Positions 37,284-46,048 of a stretch of DNA of 64,000 nt are shown piece by piece. The position numbers and the translations under genes were made by a program. The notes under the pieces were generated by a model, which was not told the DNA's origin, ran no database searches, and was given only the letters and a program-made list of their open reading frames with translations. Each line of letters begins with the position of its first letter. Positions within the stretch are counted from its first letter, which is position 1. The stretch is from Maribacter sedimenticola (GTDB lineage Bacteria > Bacteroidota > Bacteroidia > Flavobacteriales > Flavobacteriaceae): contig NZ_FZNV01000001.1 in the NCBI RefSeq assembly GCF_900188415.1, positions 62,001 to 126,000 of the forward strand. The letters run 5' to 3'.

Positions 37284-37315
37284 AAAGTCTTAGCATTCGC
37301 TAAGACTTTTTTTAT
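37284..37315 (+). terminator. Terminator after ricT-gldH-pbp1A
   Basis: Arms AAAGTCTTAGC (37284-37294) and GCTAAGACTTT (37299-37309) with a four-base loop and a T run. Confidence 0.85.
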
Positions 37316-37365
37316 TTAATCCCATTTTTAATCGGTAAATTAGTGACAAGATAATTAATAAGAAA

Positions 37366-38064
37366 ATGATACGTAAGACTGTAAAAGATGTAAGTGATGC
37401 ATTGGCAGGTGTACATGACGGAATGACCTTTATGTTAGGTGGTTTTGGCCTATGTGGTATACCTGAGAACGCTATTAGTGAATTGGTACGATTGGGTGTA
37501 AAAGATCTTACCTGTATTTCCAATAATGCGGGAGTTGATGATTTTGGCCTAGGCTTATTGTTGCATCAACATCAAATTAAAAAAATGGTGTCATCCTATG
37601 TTGGGGAGAACGATGAGTTTGAACGACAAATGCTTAGCGGCGAATTAGAAGTTGAATTGACACCACAAGGAACTCTAGCGGAAAAATGCAGGGCCGCACA
37701 AGCGGGTATACCGGCTTTTTATACACCCGCGGGTTACGGAACAGAGGTCGCAGAAGGAAAAGAGGTCAGGGAGTTCAATGGTAAAATGTATATTCTTGAA
37801 AAGGCGTTTAAAGCTGACTTTGCATTTGTAAAAGCATGGAAGGGAGATATGGCGGGAAATTTAATTTTTAAGGGAACTTCAAGAAATTTCAACCCTTGTA
37901 TGTGCGGTGCCGCCACTATTACCGTAGCGGAAGTGGAAGAATTGGTCCCAGCGGGGGAATTAGACCCAAATCAAATACATATTCCCGGTATTTTTGTACA
38001 ACGCATTTTTCAAGGTACCGATTACGAAAAAAGAATAGAACAACGAACAGTACGTCAAAAATAA
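37366..38064 (+). CDS. scoA: 3-oxoacid CoA-transferase subunit A
   Basis: A 232-residue subunit of succinyl-CoA:3-ketoacid (or acetate/acetoacetate) CoA-transferase. The oxyanion and CoA-binding motif [13 protein letters not shown] is near residues 25-37, and the usual [14 protein letters not shown] and [12 protein letters not shown] blocks are present. Subunit B follows 4 bp after the stop; together they activate or recycle ketone bodies in the acetyl-CoA pool. Confidence 0.93.
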   Translation: MIRKTVKDVSDALAGVHDGMTFMLGGFGLCGIPENAISELVRLGVKDLTCISNNAGVDDFGLGLLLHQHQIKKMVSSYVGENDEFERQMLSGELEVELTPQGTLAEKCRAAQAGIPAFYTPAGYGTEVAEGKEVREFNGKMYILEKAFKADFAFVKAWKGDMAGNLIFKGTSRNFNPCMCGAATITVAEVEELVPAGELDPNQIHIPGIFVQRIFQGTDYEKRIEQRTVRQK

Positions 38065-38068
38065 AACC

Positions 38069-38725
38069 ATGTTAGATAAAAACGGCATTGCTAAAAGAAT
38101 TGCACAAGAAGTAGAGGATGGCTTTTATGTTAACCTTGGCATTGGTATCCCAACATTGGTGGCCAATTATGTGCGTGATGATATAAGTGTGGAATTTCAA
38201 AGTGAAAACGGTATTTTGGGTATGGGACCTTTTCCCATTGATGGAGAAGAGGATGCGGATTTGATTAATGCAGGAAAACAGACCATTACCGCCCTACCAG
38301 GAGCATCATTTTTTGATTCTGCAACTAGTTTTGGTATGATTAGGGGCAAACATGTAGATCTTACAATATTAGGAGCCATGGAGGTGGCGCAAAACGGAGA
38401 TATCGCTAATTGGAAAATTCCGGGTAAAATGGTCAAAGGCATGGGCGGCGCTATGGACTTGGTCGCATCTGCAGAAAATATTATCGTAGCAATGATGCAT
38501 ACGAACAGGGCTGGAGAATCTAAATTATTGAAGCAATGTACCTTACCTTTAACCGGTGTAGGTTGTGTAAAGAAAATAGTGACCAATTTGGCTGTGCTAG
38601 AAGTTACTGAAGATGGTTTTTTATTGTTGGAACGTGCTCCAGGAGTTTCTGTAGATGATATTAGGGAAGCAACGGAAGGTGTATTGATCGTTAATGGTAA
38701 TGTTCCCGAAATGAGTATTCAATAA
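38069..38725 (+). CDS. scoB: 3-oxoacid CoA-transferase subunit B
   Basis: A 218-residue partner of scoA. The catalytic Glu that forms the CoA thioester lies in [11 protein letters not shown] near residue 46, and the [23 protein letters not shown] segment is canonical. Co-transcribed with scoA. Confidence 0.93.
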   Translation: MLDKNGIAKRIAQEVEDGFYVNLGIGIPTLVANYVRDDISVEFQSENGILGMGPFPIDGEEDADLINAGKQTITALPGASFFDSATSFGMIRGKHVDLTILGAMEVAQNGDIANWKIPGKMVKGMGGAMDLVASAENIIVAMMHTNRAGESKLLKQCTLPLTGVGCVKKIVTNLAVLEVTEDGFLLLERAPGVSVDDIREATEGVLIVNGNVPEMSIQ

Positions 38726-38870
38726 GGTTCATTGGTCGATGAAATTTGATTTTTATATTTTTTACCACATTAGATAAAGACTACACAACAATAATTTTAA
38801 AAATAACGGAGTTATATTGTATCTTTAAGATGTAAAATAACCAGATAACCTTTTAATACAGTAAAACCAC

Positions 38871-38978
38871 ATGAACTCCCAAATTAACCACATTGCTTCT
38901 GAGGAAAAAGTACAAGTTTACCGTAACGATTTTATCAGCGGTTTCTTGAGACTTACAAAAAAGTTATTTATGATATAA
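38871..38978 (+). CDS. Short 35-codon ORF with its own terminator
   Basis: An ATG-started frame encoding a 35-residue, partly basic peptide (VYRNDFISGFLRLTKKLFMI at the end) with a possible amphipathic helix. A TATCTTTA -7-like box lies at about 38819-38826 and a strong terminator at 39001-39030, so this looks like a separate transcript of about 180 nt. I do not recognise it. It could be a small protein or a non-coding RNA with a chance frame. Confidence 0.45.
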   Translation: MNSQINHIASEEKVQVYRNDFISGFLRLTKKLFMI

Positions 38979-39000
38979 ATTACTTTTAACAAAATGTAAA

Positions 39001-39030
39001 GAGCGACTTTTTGAGTCGCTCTTTTTTTTT
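39001..39030 (+). terminator. Terminator after the short ORF at 38871
   Basis: Arms GAGCGACT (39001-39008) and AGTCGCTC (39014-39021), extended by AAA/TTT, then nine T residues. Confidence 0.9.
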
Positions 39031-39166
39031 GCTCTTTTTTTGATTTTTCAAAATTGTACCTAACCCTAATATTAGGTTGTTGAACGTTGCCATTCTAAAT
39101 ATTTTGATTTCACAACAAGTTTTAAGCGATTGACCACATAAATTAAAATGTAAGAAAAAGACTACA

Positions 39167-39174
39167 TATATTTG
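39167..39174 (+). promoter_or_regulatory. Candidate -7 box for the lipoprotein gene at 39224
   Basis: TATATTTG fits TAnnTTTG exactly and lies 49 bases before the ATG. The only nearby TTG (39130) is too far upstream for a good -33 element. Confidence 0.4.
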
Positions 39175-39223
39175 AAATGTAATTTAGAGTGAATCCCAAA
39201 TCGCGCTATAAACTTAACCTAAT

Positions 39224-39592
39224 ATGAAGCTCTTGTTGAATTGCCTGTTACTGACAATATTTTTTACGTCCTGTTCCAAAATTGAGGAAAACAATGATCC
39301 AATTATAGGTATTTGGAAACACACGGTCAAAACCGCTACAAATACCAACAAAATGGTCATAGATAATGAGGAGTATATCTTTAATGATGTATATCTAGGC
39401 AGATTTCATGGGTATAAAGATGGTCAAATAGTATTTCTGACCGATTTTAAATGGACTTATGAAAACGGTCATTATATAGTTAGCTATCCCGGAACGGATT
39501 TTCCTAACGATGTTCTGGAAATGAAAGAGACAGAGGAAGGCACCATGCTCATACGTGCACAAGGCAATATTTTTGCCCTTAAGACCAATTAA
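39224..39592 (+). CDS. Small lipocalin-like lipoprotein, function unknown
   Basis: A 122-residue lipoprotein with lipobox TSC (Cys17) and a beta-rich body opening with PIIGIWKHTV, the pattern seen in lipocalin-like domains of Bacteroidota lipoproteins. It stands alone with a -7 box before it and a terminator after it. No closer relation is recognised. Confidence 0.6.
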   Translation: MKLLLNCLLLTIFFTSCSKIEENNDPIIGIWKHTVKTATNTNKMVIDNEEYIFNDVYLGRFHGYKDGQIVFLTDFKWTYENGHYIVSYPGTDFPNDVLEMKETEEGTMLIRAQGNIFALKTN

Positions 39593-39668
39593 AAATAGTT
39601 TTACAATTATTTACAATGAATTAACCGTTGAATGCCCATCTAAACTATAATTTATATTTCCCCCGACT

Positions 39669-39697
39669 AGGAGCAAAGAAATTTGCTCCTTTTTTTA
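39669..39697 (+). terminator. Terminator between the lipoprotein and the GNAT gene
   Basis: Arms AGGAGCAAA (39669-39677) and TTTGCTCCT (39682-39690) followed by seven T residues; it lies just before the GNAT start at 39708. Confidence 0.85.
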
Positions 39698-39707
39698 TTT
39701 TAGTGGT

Positions 39708-40241
39708 ATGGAACTCACATTAACCAAATGTTCTCTTGAAGATGTAGAACAATTAAGATTGATTTCTGAGCAGACCTTCGTCAAAGCTTTTGAAAAAGAT
39801 AACGACCCAATCGATTTTAAGAATTACATAGAAAAAGCTTTTGCCCTTGAAAAAATCAAGTCAGAACTTTTAAACCCTTATAGTGATTTCTACTTTGTAT
39901 ATAGAAATGAAGAATTGGTAGGCTATTTTAAGCTCAACGTGCTTTCTGCGCAATCAGACGTTAAACGAGATGATAGCATAGAGTTGGAACGCATCTATGT
40001 TTTAAAGGAATATCAAAGTTTAGGTCTAGGCAAACAATTTTTACATCATATCAAAAGTATTGCTCAAGAAAAAAATAAGAAAATGCTTTGGTTAGGGGTG
40101 TGGGAGGAAAATAAACGCGCAATTCAATTTTATCAACGCCACGGATTTCAAAAATTTGATACTCATCCATATTTCATTGGTACTGATGAGCAGACCGATT
40201 GGTTAATGCATATTAGCATAAAAGGTGCATTCAACAATTGA
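39708..40241 (+). CDS. GNAT family N-acetyltransferase
   Basis: A 177-residue acetyl-CoA-dependent acetyltransferase. The acetyl-CoA binding motif is LKEYQSLGLGKQFLHHI near residues 104-120 (Q/R-x-x-G-x-G/A type), preceded by IELERIYV and followed by WLGVWEENKRAIQFYQRHGF. It resembles the YjaB/spermidine acetyltransferase-like group; substrate unknown. A terminator hairpin covers its last codons. Confidence 0.9.
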   Translation: MELTLTKCSLEDVEQLRLISEQTFVKAFEKDNDPIDFKNYIEKAFALEKIKSELLNPYSDFYFVYRNEELVGYFKLNVLSAQSDVKRDDSIELERIYVLKEYQSLGLGKQFLHHIKSIAQEKNKKMLWLGVWEENKRAIQFYQRHGFQKFDTHPYFIGTDEQTDWLMHISIKGAFNN

Positions 40242-40252
40242 ATGCACCTTTT
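40220..40252. terminator. Bidirectional terminator overlapping the end of the GNAT gene
   Basis: Perfect 13-base arms AAAAGGTGCATTC (40220-40232) and GAATGCACCTTTT (40240-40252). The GNAT stop codon (40239-40241) is inside the hairpin. It also serves the convergent gene ending at 40269. Confidence 0.85.
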
Positions 40253-40268
40253 ATTATTAGTATAAAAT

Positions 40269-43200
40269 TTAATTCTTCACTATTTTATAAGTAATACTTC
40301 CACCTTTCTTATCTTCTAAATTTAGAATGTAAATACCATTTTCAAAATCTTCAATTTTAAGTAAAATAATCTGTTGATTATCACTTATTTCTCCTGATTT
40401 TAATAAGGACCCATTCAAACTAGTTACTTGATAATGAACAAAACTTGAATCAAATGGTAATTTTATTTCAACTATACTTGAACTTGGATTTGGTGTTATT
40501 AAAACTGACTTTAACTCTTTATTATTTAAATTTTCATTGAATTGTAAAGTTGATTTTAATGCAATAGTGCTTACTTTCTGTACAATTAAATTATCGAACA
40601 ATGAAGTTCCTACTGCAGTTTCCCCATATTTCGGAAACAGCCAAATATCCAATGTTGAAATTCCACTAGGTATAGTAATAGTTTGGGAATACGTACTCCA
40701 ACCACTACCAAAGGTATGGTACAAAAGGGCCGTATTAGGTTGGTCGTCTTGGTTTACCTCTATTCTGGCGTTGCCATTATTAGTACTGTTACCATCAATA
40801 CTGATGAACAATTCATCTCCTGCCACCAAACTATTATTTGCTAGATCTATAGTAATATTAAACCTAGTCCAAGGTTGGCCGGTTTCTGTATTTGATAACT
40901 GTAAGGCGCATGGTGAATTGTTGGTATTGCTATTTGTACCAACTGCTTCATCCAAACCAGCTGTCATAAAACCCGGAGAAAGCACTACAGAAGCGTCATC
41001 ATTTGGTAGGTCATTTGCACAAATAGTATTAGTATTTATTTTCTGTACAATTAAATTGTCGAATAATGAAGTTCCTACTGCAGTTTCCCCATATTTTGGA
41101 AACAGCCAAATATCCAATGTGGAAATACCGCTAGGAATAGTAATAGTTTGGGAATGCGTACTCCAACCACTACCAAAGGTATGGTGCAAAAGTGCCGTAT
41201 TGGGTTGATTGTCTTGGTTTACCTCTATTCTGGCGTTGCCATTATTGGTACTATTACCATCAATACTGACAAACAATTCATCACCTGGCGCCAAATTATT
41301 ACTTGCTAAATCTATTGTAATATTAAACCTAGTCCAAGGTTGTCCGGTTTCTGTATTTGAAAGCTGTAAGGCGCATGGCGAATTATTTGTATTAGTAGAA
41401 ACACCAATGGCCTCGTCTAGACCGCCGGTTTTAAAACCAGCGGTAAGTGTAACGGATTGATCTTCGTTTGGAAGGTCTGACGAACATATATTTGTTTGAG
41501 TATTATTAATTTTAAATTCGGTAATACTGTTCCAGGGATTACTTGAATTACCTTTACCGTAATAACGAATATATCGGGCTGATTGAATTGGAAAGTTAAA
41601 ATTTTCTAAGTTCAATGTAGTACCGTTACTAGTAGCATCGGTAAGAACATTGGTCCAATTAGATGCATCATTTGAAATTTGTAAATCAAAAGTTGCCGTT
41701 CTTTCGTCACCTTTAAAATAGGCAATTTCAATTTCATTAAATTGTTGAACACTACCTAAATCAAATTGAGCCCATTTCCCAACACCATAATCACTCCACC
41801 TAGTGTTAAGATTTCCATCAGTTAAATAACACGGCCCCGTTCCGGTATCGAATGATGAAACCTGTATTTCATCTATAGATAAACCACCATTATTTGAAGG
41901 AGAGTAGCAAATATTCTCATCGTTTTCTTCTTCAACTTTTTGTACAATTAAATTGTCAAATAACGATGTTCCAACTGTGGTTTCTCCATATTTTGGAAAC
42001 AGCCAAATATTTAAGGTTGAAAGACCTGAAGGTATAGTAATTGTTTGTGAATAGGTACTCCAACCATTCCCAAAGGTGTGGTGCATGGGTGCTGTATTTG
42101 GCTGGTTATCTAGCGTTACTTCTATTCTGGCGTTACCATTATTAGTACTGTTACCATCTATGCTAATGAACAATTCATCTCCAGCGACCAAATTATTAGA
42201 AGCTAAATCTATGGTAATATTAAACTTTGTCCAAGGTTGACCTGTTTCTGTATTTGAAAGTTGAAGAGCGCATGCTGAACCGTTAGTGTTGCTGGATATA
42301 CCGATTGCCTCATCTAAACCACCAGTCATAAAGCCTGGAGAAAGTACTACTGAAGTATCTTCATTCGCTAAATCGTTAGGACAGCTCGTATTTGTTGGGC
42401 AGTTAATCGTGTCGGTCGACCAAATAGCAAAGTAATCACCAATATCATTAAATTGGCCTCCCATATATAAATTATTATTTAAAAATAATAAATCATTAAT
42501 AGGTGCATTTGTACCAACAGCAGAACCTGAACCTTGTCCAAGCGCTTTAAATTCATTTGTAGAAACATTCCATTGTGCCAGATTGTTCATTATTAAATCA
42601 GTTGTTCCATTATTTGAGGTAGTAGCAAAATCACCTCCAATATAAATATCATTTCCATTTGCCGTAATCGAGGTTACTTCACCAGAAATATCATTGGATA
42701 GTACCTGATGGGTATTTGTAGTTAAATTATAACGGCCAACGGAACCTTGTCCCCCGACGTATAAATATCCATTAATTTCTTTAATTTCTTTAACAAATAT
42801 GGAATTCGTTCCACTATAAGATAGCCAATTAGTACCATCATATTTAGCTATTCTACTGGCATTAGTTCCACTAATTGCTGTAAAATTACCACCAACATAA
42901 ATATCTCCGTTTGTGGTTACTTCAATGGTTCGAAACTCATTATTAGGGTTTGTATTCATATCATCCCAAATAGTGCCATTAAATCTGCCAAAACCATTTA
43001 TGGATACTCCACCAACACTTGTTGTTCCACCTACGAAGTAAACATTACCGCTGGTGTCGCTATCTATATTAAAAACGGCACCAATAGCATTGTGATTAAT
43101 AATAGATCCATTAGATATTTGTACTAAATTACTGACTGTAATTCCATCAACTGCTGTAAAATTACCTCCTAACCAAATATCTCCATTCGTTGTTTGATGA

Positions 43201-44681
43201 ATATCAGCTACTTCACCAGAGATCGAATATGTTGCACTAAATCCTGTAGCTTGATTATATTGGACTAATCTGGAAACGGGTAGCCCTTCAGCACTTGTAA
43301 AGTTTCCACCTAACCAAAGTGAACCATTAATTTCTTTAATAACGTTAACACGTGCATTTAAATCATTGTCACAACTATCAAAACTTCCAATGCCTTGTAC
43401 TGCAGTGGGGGCATTGGTTTGTTGACCAGTAATTTTGAATAATGCTCCGGAATTTGGAGAATAATTAAACGGTGTAATATTATAATTTTGACCATATCGT
43501 AGAAAATACAATTCAGTTTTGCTTTCGTTCATTCCAAAAGAAACGATTGACGCATCTGCAGATGCAGTGGTAAATAATTTCGCTGAATTAAGTAATTGAT
43601 TGTGATTAGCCTTATTCACATCTGTTAATGTCGCATTATTTGGGTTGGTACTGTCTGAACTAATATTGGGATCTATAGCCCATACCTCTCCAGTTGTGTG
43701 GTTGCCAAAAATATATTTACCAACAATTTCCGGATTTGTTAAGTTGCCTTGATATACATAACCACCGGTTATAGAAGATGCATCTTTTGTAAGATATGGT
43801 GGTCTTAAGATTCCGGTTTCTTGCAAATTAATATCAGTGTCCTCATAAACACCCTCCCAATGTCCCCAACCGTAATTACTACCTGCATGACTAGGTTGCA
43901 CTCTATTTATCTCATCTTGCTGATCTGCACCAACATCACCAATCCACATGGTATTGTTATAAAAACTAAACTTCCAAGGATTTCTTAAACCATATATCCA
44001 TATTCTATCATCAATACCACTTACGTTTACAAAAGGATTGGATGCTGGAATAGAATAAGTACCGTTAGTATTTATTTGGATTCTAAGCATCTTCCCGAAA
44101 ATATGGTTTAGTTGTTGTCCTCTTATACCACCACCATTAGTAGAAAATCCACCATCGCCTACACCTATATAAAGATACCCATCAGGTCCAAATTCCATAT
44201 GACCACCATTATGAGTGTGGTGGGTAGTCTGCTTGACATCCGAAAATATCGGGGTAGCAGGAAAGGAACTTTTGGTTGCCGAGGGATTCCCTTCCACCAA
44301 GGTAATTTGTGCTAAATTAACAGAGCTAGGCTCACTGCCTGTGGTATAATATATGTAAAAAAGTTTGTTAGTTAAAAAATTTGGGTGTAATGCCATGCCT
44401 AATAGCCCCAGTTCTGTTGTATCGAAAGCCCCAGCGTTAATTTTATCACTAACATCTAGAATTAGGGTTTTGATACCAGTCTGTTCATCTATTTGATATA
44501 TAAAACCTTTTTTTTCAACAATGAATAGCCGATTTGACCCATCATTACTTGGTACTATTTCTAATGGAGTGTCAAATGTTATATTGGGAAATGCGTTTTC
44601 GTAACCTACACCCTGTGCATTGATAATGCTAATAAAGTGTGAAATAATAATTGTTAAAATTAAGAGAAATCTGTTTTTCAT
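40269..44681 (-). CDS. PQQ-dependent sugar dehydrogenase-like T9SS protein with propeller, discoidin and triplicated modules
   Basis: A 1470-residue secreted protein. After a signal peptide ending INAQ, residues about 25-420 match soluble glucose/sorbosone (aldose) dehydrogenases; the family block HNGGHMEFGPDGYLYIGVGD is near 155-175, and the Asn-rich FxxGLRNPWKFSF element follows. Residues about 430-755 are repeated propeller blades (GDIWLGGNFT, GDIYVGGNFT). Three near-identical modules of about 148 residues lie at 767-915, 1066-1213 and 1221-1369, with an F5/8-type (discoidin) domain at about 920-1060 between the first two. The last 80 residues (ITPNPSSSIVEIKLP) form a type A T9SS sorting domain. 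It is richer in AT and Asn than its neighbours. Likely surface-bound carbohydrate oxidation or binding. Confidence 0.85.
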   Translation of the reverse strand: MKNRFLLILTIIISHFISIINAQGVGYENAFPNITFDTPLEIVPSNDGSNRLFIVEKKGFIYQIDEQTGIKTLILDVSDKINAGAFDTTELGLLGMALHPNFLTNKLFYIYYTTGSEPSSVNLAQITLVEGNPSATKSSFPATPIFSDVKQTTHHTHNGGHMEFGPDGYLYIGVGDGGFSTNGGGIRGQQLNHIFGKMLRIQINTNGTYSIPASNPFVNVSGIDDRIWIYGLRNPWKFSFYNNTMWIGDVGADQQDEINRVQPSHAGSNYGWGHWEGVYEDTDINLQETGILRPPYLTKDASSITGGYVYQGNLTNPEIVGKYIFGNHTTGEVWAIDPNISSDSTNPNNATLTDVNKANHNQLLNSAKLFTTASADASIVSFGMNESKTELYFLRYGQNYNITPFNYSPNSGALFKITGQQTNAPTAVQGIGSFDSCDNDLNARVNVIKEINGSLWLGGNFTSAEGLPVSRLVQYNQATGFSATYSISGEVADIHQTTNGDIWLGGNFTAVDGITVSNLVQISNGSIINHNAIGAVFNIDSDTSGNVYFVGGTTSVGGVSINGFGRFNGTIWDDMNTNPNNEFRTIEVTTNGDIYVGGNFTAISGTNASRIAKYDGTNWLSYSGTNSIFVKEIKEINGYLYVGGQGSVGRYNLTTNTHQVLSNDISGEVTSITANGNDIYIGGDFATTSNNGTTDLIMNNLAQWNVSTNEFKALGQGSGSAVGTNAPINDLLFLNNNLYMGGQFNDIGDYFAIWSTDTINCPTNTSCPNDLANEDTSVVLSPGFMTGGLDEAIGISSNTNGSACALQLSNTETGQPWTKFNITIDLASNNLVAGDELFISIDGNSTNNGNARIEVTLDNQPNTAPMHHTFGNGWSTYSQTITIPSGLSTLNIWLFPKYGETTVGTSLFDNLIVQKVEEENDENICYSPSNNGGLSIDEIQVSSFDTGTGPCYLTDGNLNTRWSDYGVGKWAQFDLGSVQQFNEIEIAYFKGDERTATFDLQISNDASNWTNVLTDATSNGTTLNLENFNFPIQSARYIRYYGKGNSSNPWNSITEFKINNTQTNICSSDLPNEDQSVTLTAGFKTGGLDEAIGVSTNTNNSPCALQLSNTETGQPWTRFNITIDLASNNLAPGDELFVSIDGNSTNNGNARIEVNQDNQPNTALLHHTFGSGWSTHSQTITIPSGISTLDIWLFPKYGETAVGTSLFDNLIVQKINTNTICANDLPNDDASVVLSPGFMTAGLDEAVGTNSNTNNSPCALQLSNTETGQPWTRFNITIDLANNSLVAGDELFISIDGNSTNNGNARIEVNQDDQPNTALLYHTFGSGWSTYSQTITIPSGISTLDIWLFPKYGETAVGTSLFDNLIVQKVSTIALKSTLQFNENLNNKELKSVLITPNPSSSIVEIKLPFDSSFVHYQVTSLNGSLLKSGEISDNQQIILLKIEDFENGIYILNLEDKKGGSITYKIVKN
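40577..41019 (-). repeat. Module copy 3 of the 1470-residue protein
   Basis: About 443 bp encoding ANDLPNDDASVVLS through SLFDNLIVQKV. Nearly identical in DNA to 41042-41486, at an offset of 465 bp. Confidence 0.8.
41042..41486 (-). repeat. Module copy 2 of the 1470-residue protein
   Basis: About 445 bp, encoding SSDLPNEDQSVTLT through LIVQKI. Long identical runs with copy 3, including synonymous sites, point to a recent duplication or gene conversion. Confidence 0.8.
41939..42383 (-). repeat. Module copy 1 of the 1470-residue protein
   Basis: About 445 bp, separated from copy 2 by the discoidin-coding segment, at an offset of 897 bp. More diverged than copies 2 and 3 from each other. Confidence 0.8.
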
Positions 44682-44896
44682 GACTTGGTTTTAGTTGGTG
44701 TTAATAGTACACCTAATGTAATAATTTCTTATAATTAAAAAGATATTTACTTAATTCTTAGAGTATTATTCTTACATATTTAACAATTTTTTAATCCTAC
44801 AGGGTTTTTATAAATAAATTTAAAATGGAAACAATATATTTTTTGTAATTACAAGTTATTATTAAACCTTGTACCTTATAACGTCAAACTAACTAT

Positions 44897-46048
44897 ATGA
44901 GACTACAATTTATAGCACTCATTGCCCTTTTCTACTTTGCCGATTTATATGCACAGGAATATTATTTTCCAGAATTAAACGCCAATTGGGAACAACGGTC
45001 ACCAAATGATTTTCATATAGATGAGTCAAAGTTAAATTCAGCAGTTGCTTTCGCAGAAGCCAATGAATATTCTGGATCCAGAGATTTAAGGATTGCTATA
45101 TTAAAGGGTTTTGAGCGCGAGCCCTTCCACCAGATTATGGGACCTACCAAAAAACGGGGAGGCCCGGCCGGATTGATTATTAAAGATGGTTACATAGTTG
45201 CGCAATGGGGAGATATCAAAAGAGTGGATATGACCTTTAGCGTCACTAAAAGCTTTTTAAGTACAATGGCTGGTCTGGCCGAGGATAAAGGGTTGATACG
45301 GGACACTAAAGATTTGGTTGGCGATTATATTTGGGACGGCACCTTTGATGGGGCACACAATGCTAAGATTACCTGGGAACATTTATTGCAGCAAAATTCC
45401 GCTTGGTCTGGTGAACTTTGGGGAGGTAAGGACTGGGCAGATAGGCCACCACGGAACGGGGGTATTGATGATTGGAAACTGGACACCCCAAATGAGCCTG
45501 GTACCGTAATGGAGTATAACGATGTTAGGGTTAACGTACTTGCCTATGCTTTGACCCATGTTTGGCGTAAACCTATGCCACTTGTATTAAAAGAACATAT
45601 CATGGATAAAATTGGGGCTTCTTCTACATGGCGGTGGTTTGGTTATGATAATGCTTGGACAGAAATTGATGGTTTGCAAATGAAATCAGTTACTGGCGGT
45701 GGGCATTCCGGTGCAGGTATATTTATAAGTGCAGAGGACATGGCACGTTTCGGTCTTCTATTCTTAAATAATGGAAAATGGCAAAATGAACAATTAGTTT
45801 CATCCAATTGGATTAAAAAAGCAACCACACCGTCTATTCCTAATGTAAATTATGGGTTTATGTGGTGGCTTAACAAAAAAGGTGATAGGCATTGGCAAGG
45901 TCTATCTGAAGATATTTATTACGCCGCAGGTTTTGGAGGAAATTTTATCGTGATTGATAAAACCAATAATATGGTCGTTGTTACACGTTGGTTAGAACCG
46001 AACAAAATAGGGGATTTCATGACTAAAATCAACTCGGCATTTAATTAA
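44897..46048 (+). CDS. Exported serine hydrolase (beta-lactamase family)
   Basis: A 383-residue protein with signal peptide ending LYAQ. The nucleophile motif SxxK is S115-V-T-K118 in FSVTKSF; the Tyr of the second motif is probably Tyr207 in MEYNDVRVN; the third motif is represented by GGGHSGAG near 273. This is the class C beta-lactamase/esterase EstB-like family, which covers peptidases, esterases and amidases; antibiotic hydrolysis cannot be inferred. Ends 8 bp inside the convergent aminotransferase gene. Confidence 0.85.
   Translation: MRLQFIALIALFYFADLYAQEYYFPELNANWEQRSPNDFHIDESKLNSAVAFAEANEYSGSRDLRIAILKGFEREPFHQIMGPTKKRGGPAGLIIKDGYIVAQWGDIKRVDMTFSVTKSFLSTMAGLAEDKGLIRDTKDLVGDYIWDGTFDGAHNAKITWEHLLQQNSAWSGELWGGKDWADRPPRNGGIDDWKLDTPNEPGTVMEYNDVRVNVLAYALTHVWRKPMPLVLKEHIMDKIGASSTWRWFGYDNAWTEIDGLQMKSVTGGGHSGAGIFISAEDMARFGLLFLNNGKWQNEQLVSSNWIKKATTPSIPNVNYGFMWWLNKKGDRHWQGLSEDIYYAAGFGGNFIVIDKTNNMVVVTRWLEPNKIGDFMTKINSAFN

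Noticed and set aside
40537..41208. 223-codon plus-strand frame within the 1470-residue gene
   Set aside because: It is antisense to repeated modules, so its own repeats only mirror theirs; the opposite strand has a signal peptide and a sorting domain.
44897..46048. Beta-lactamase resistance gene
   Set aside because: The SxxK fold is shared by esterases and peptidases, and the other motifs deviate from true class C enzymes.
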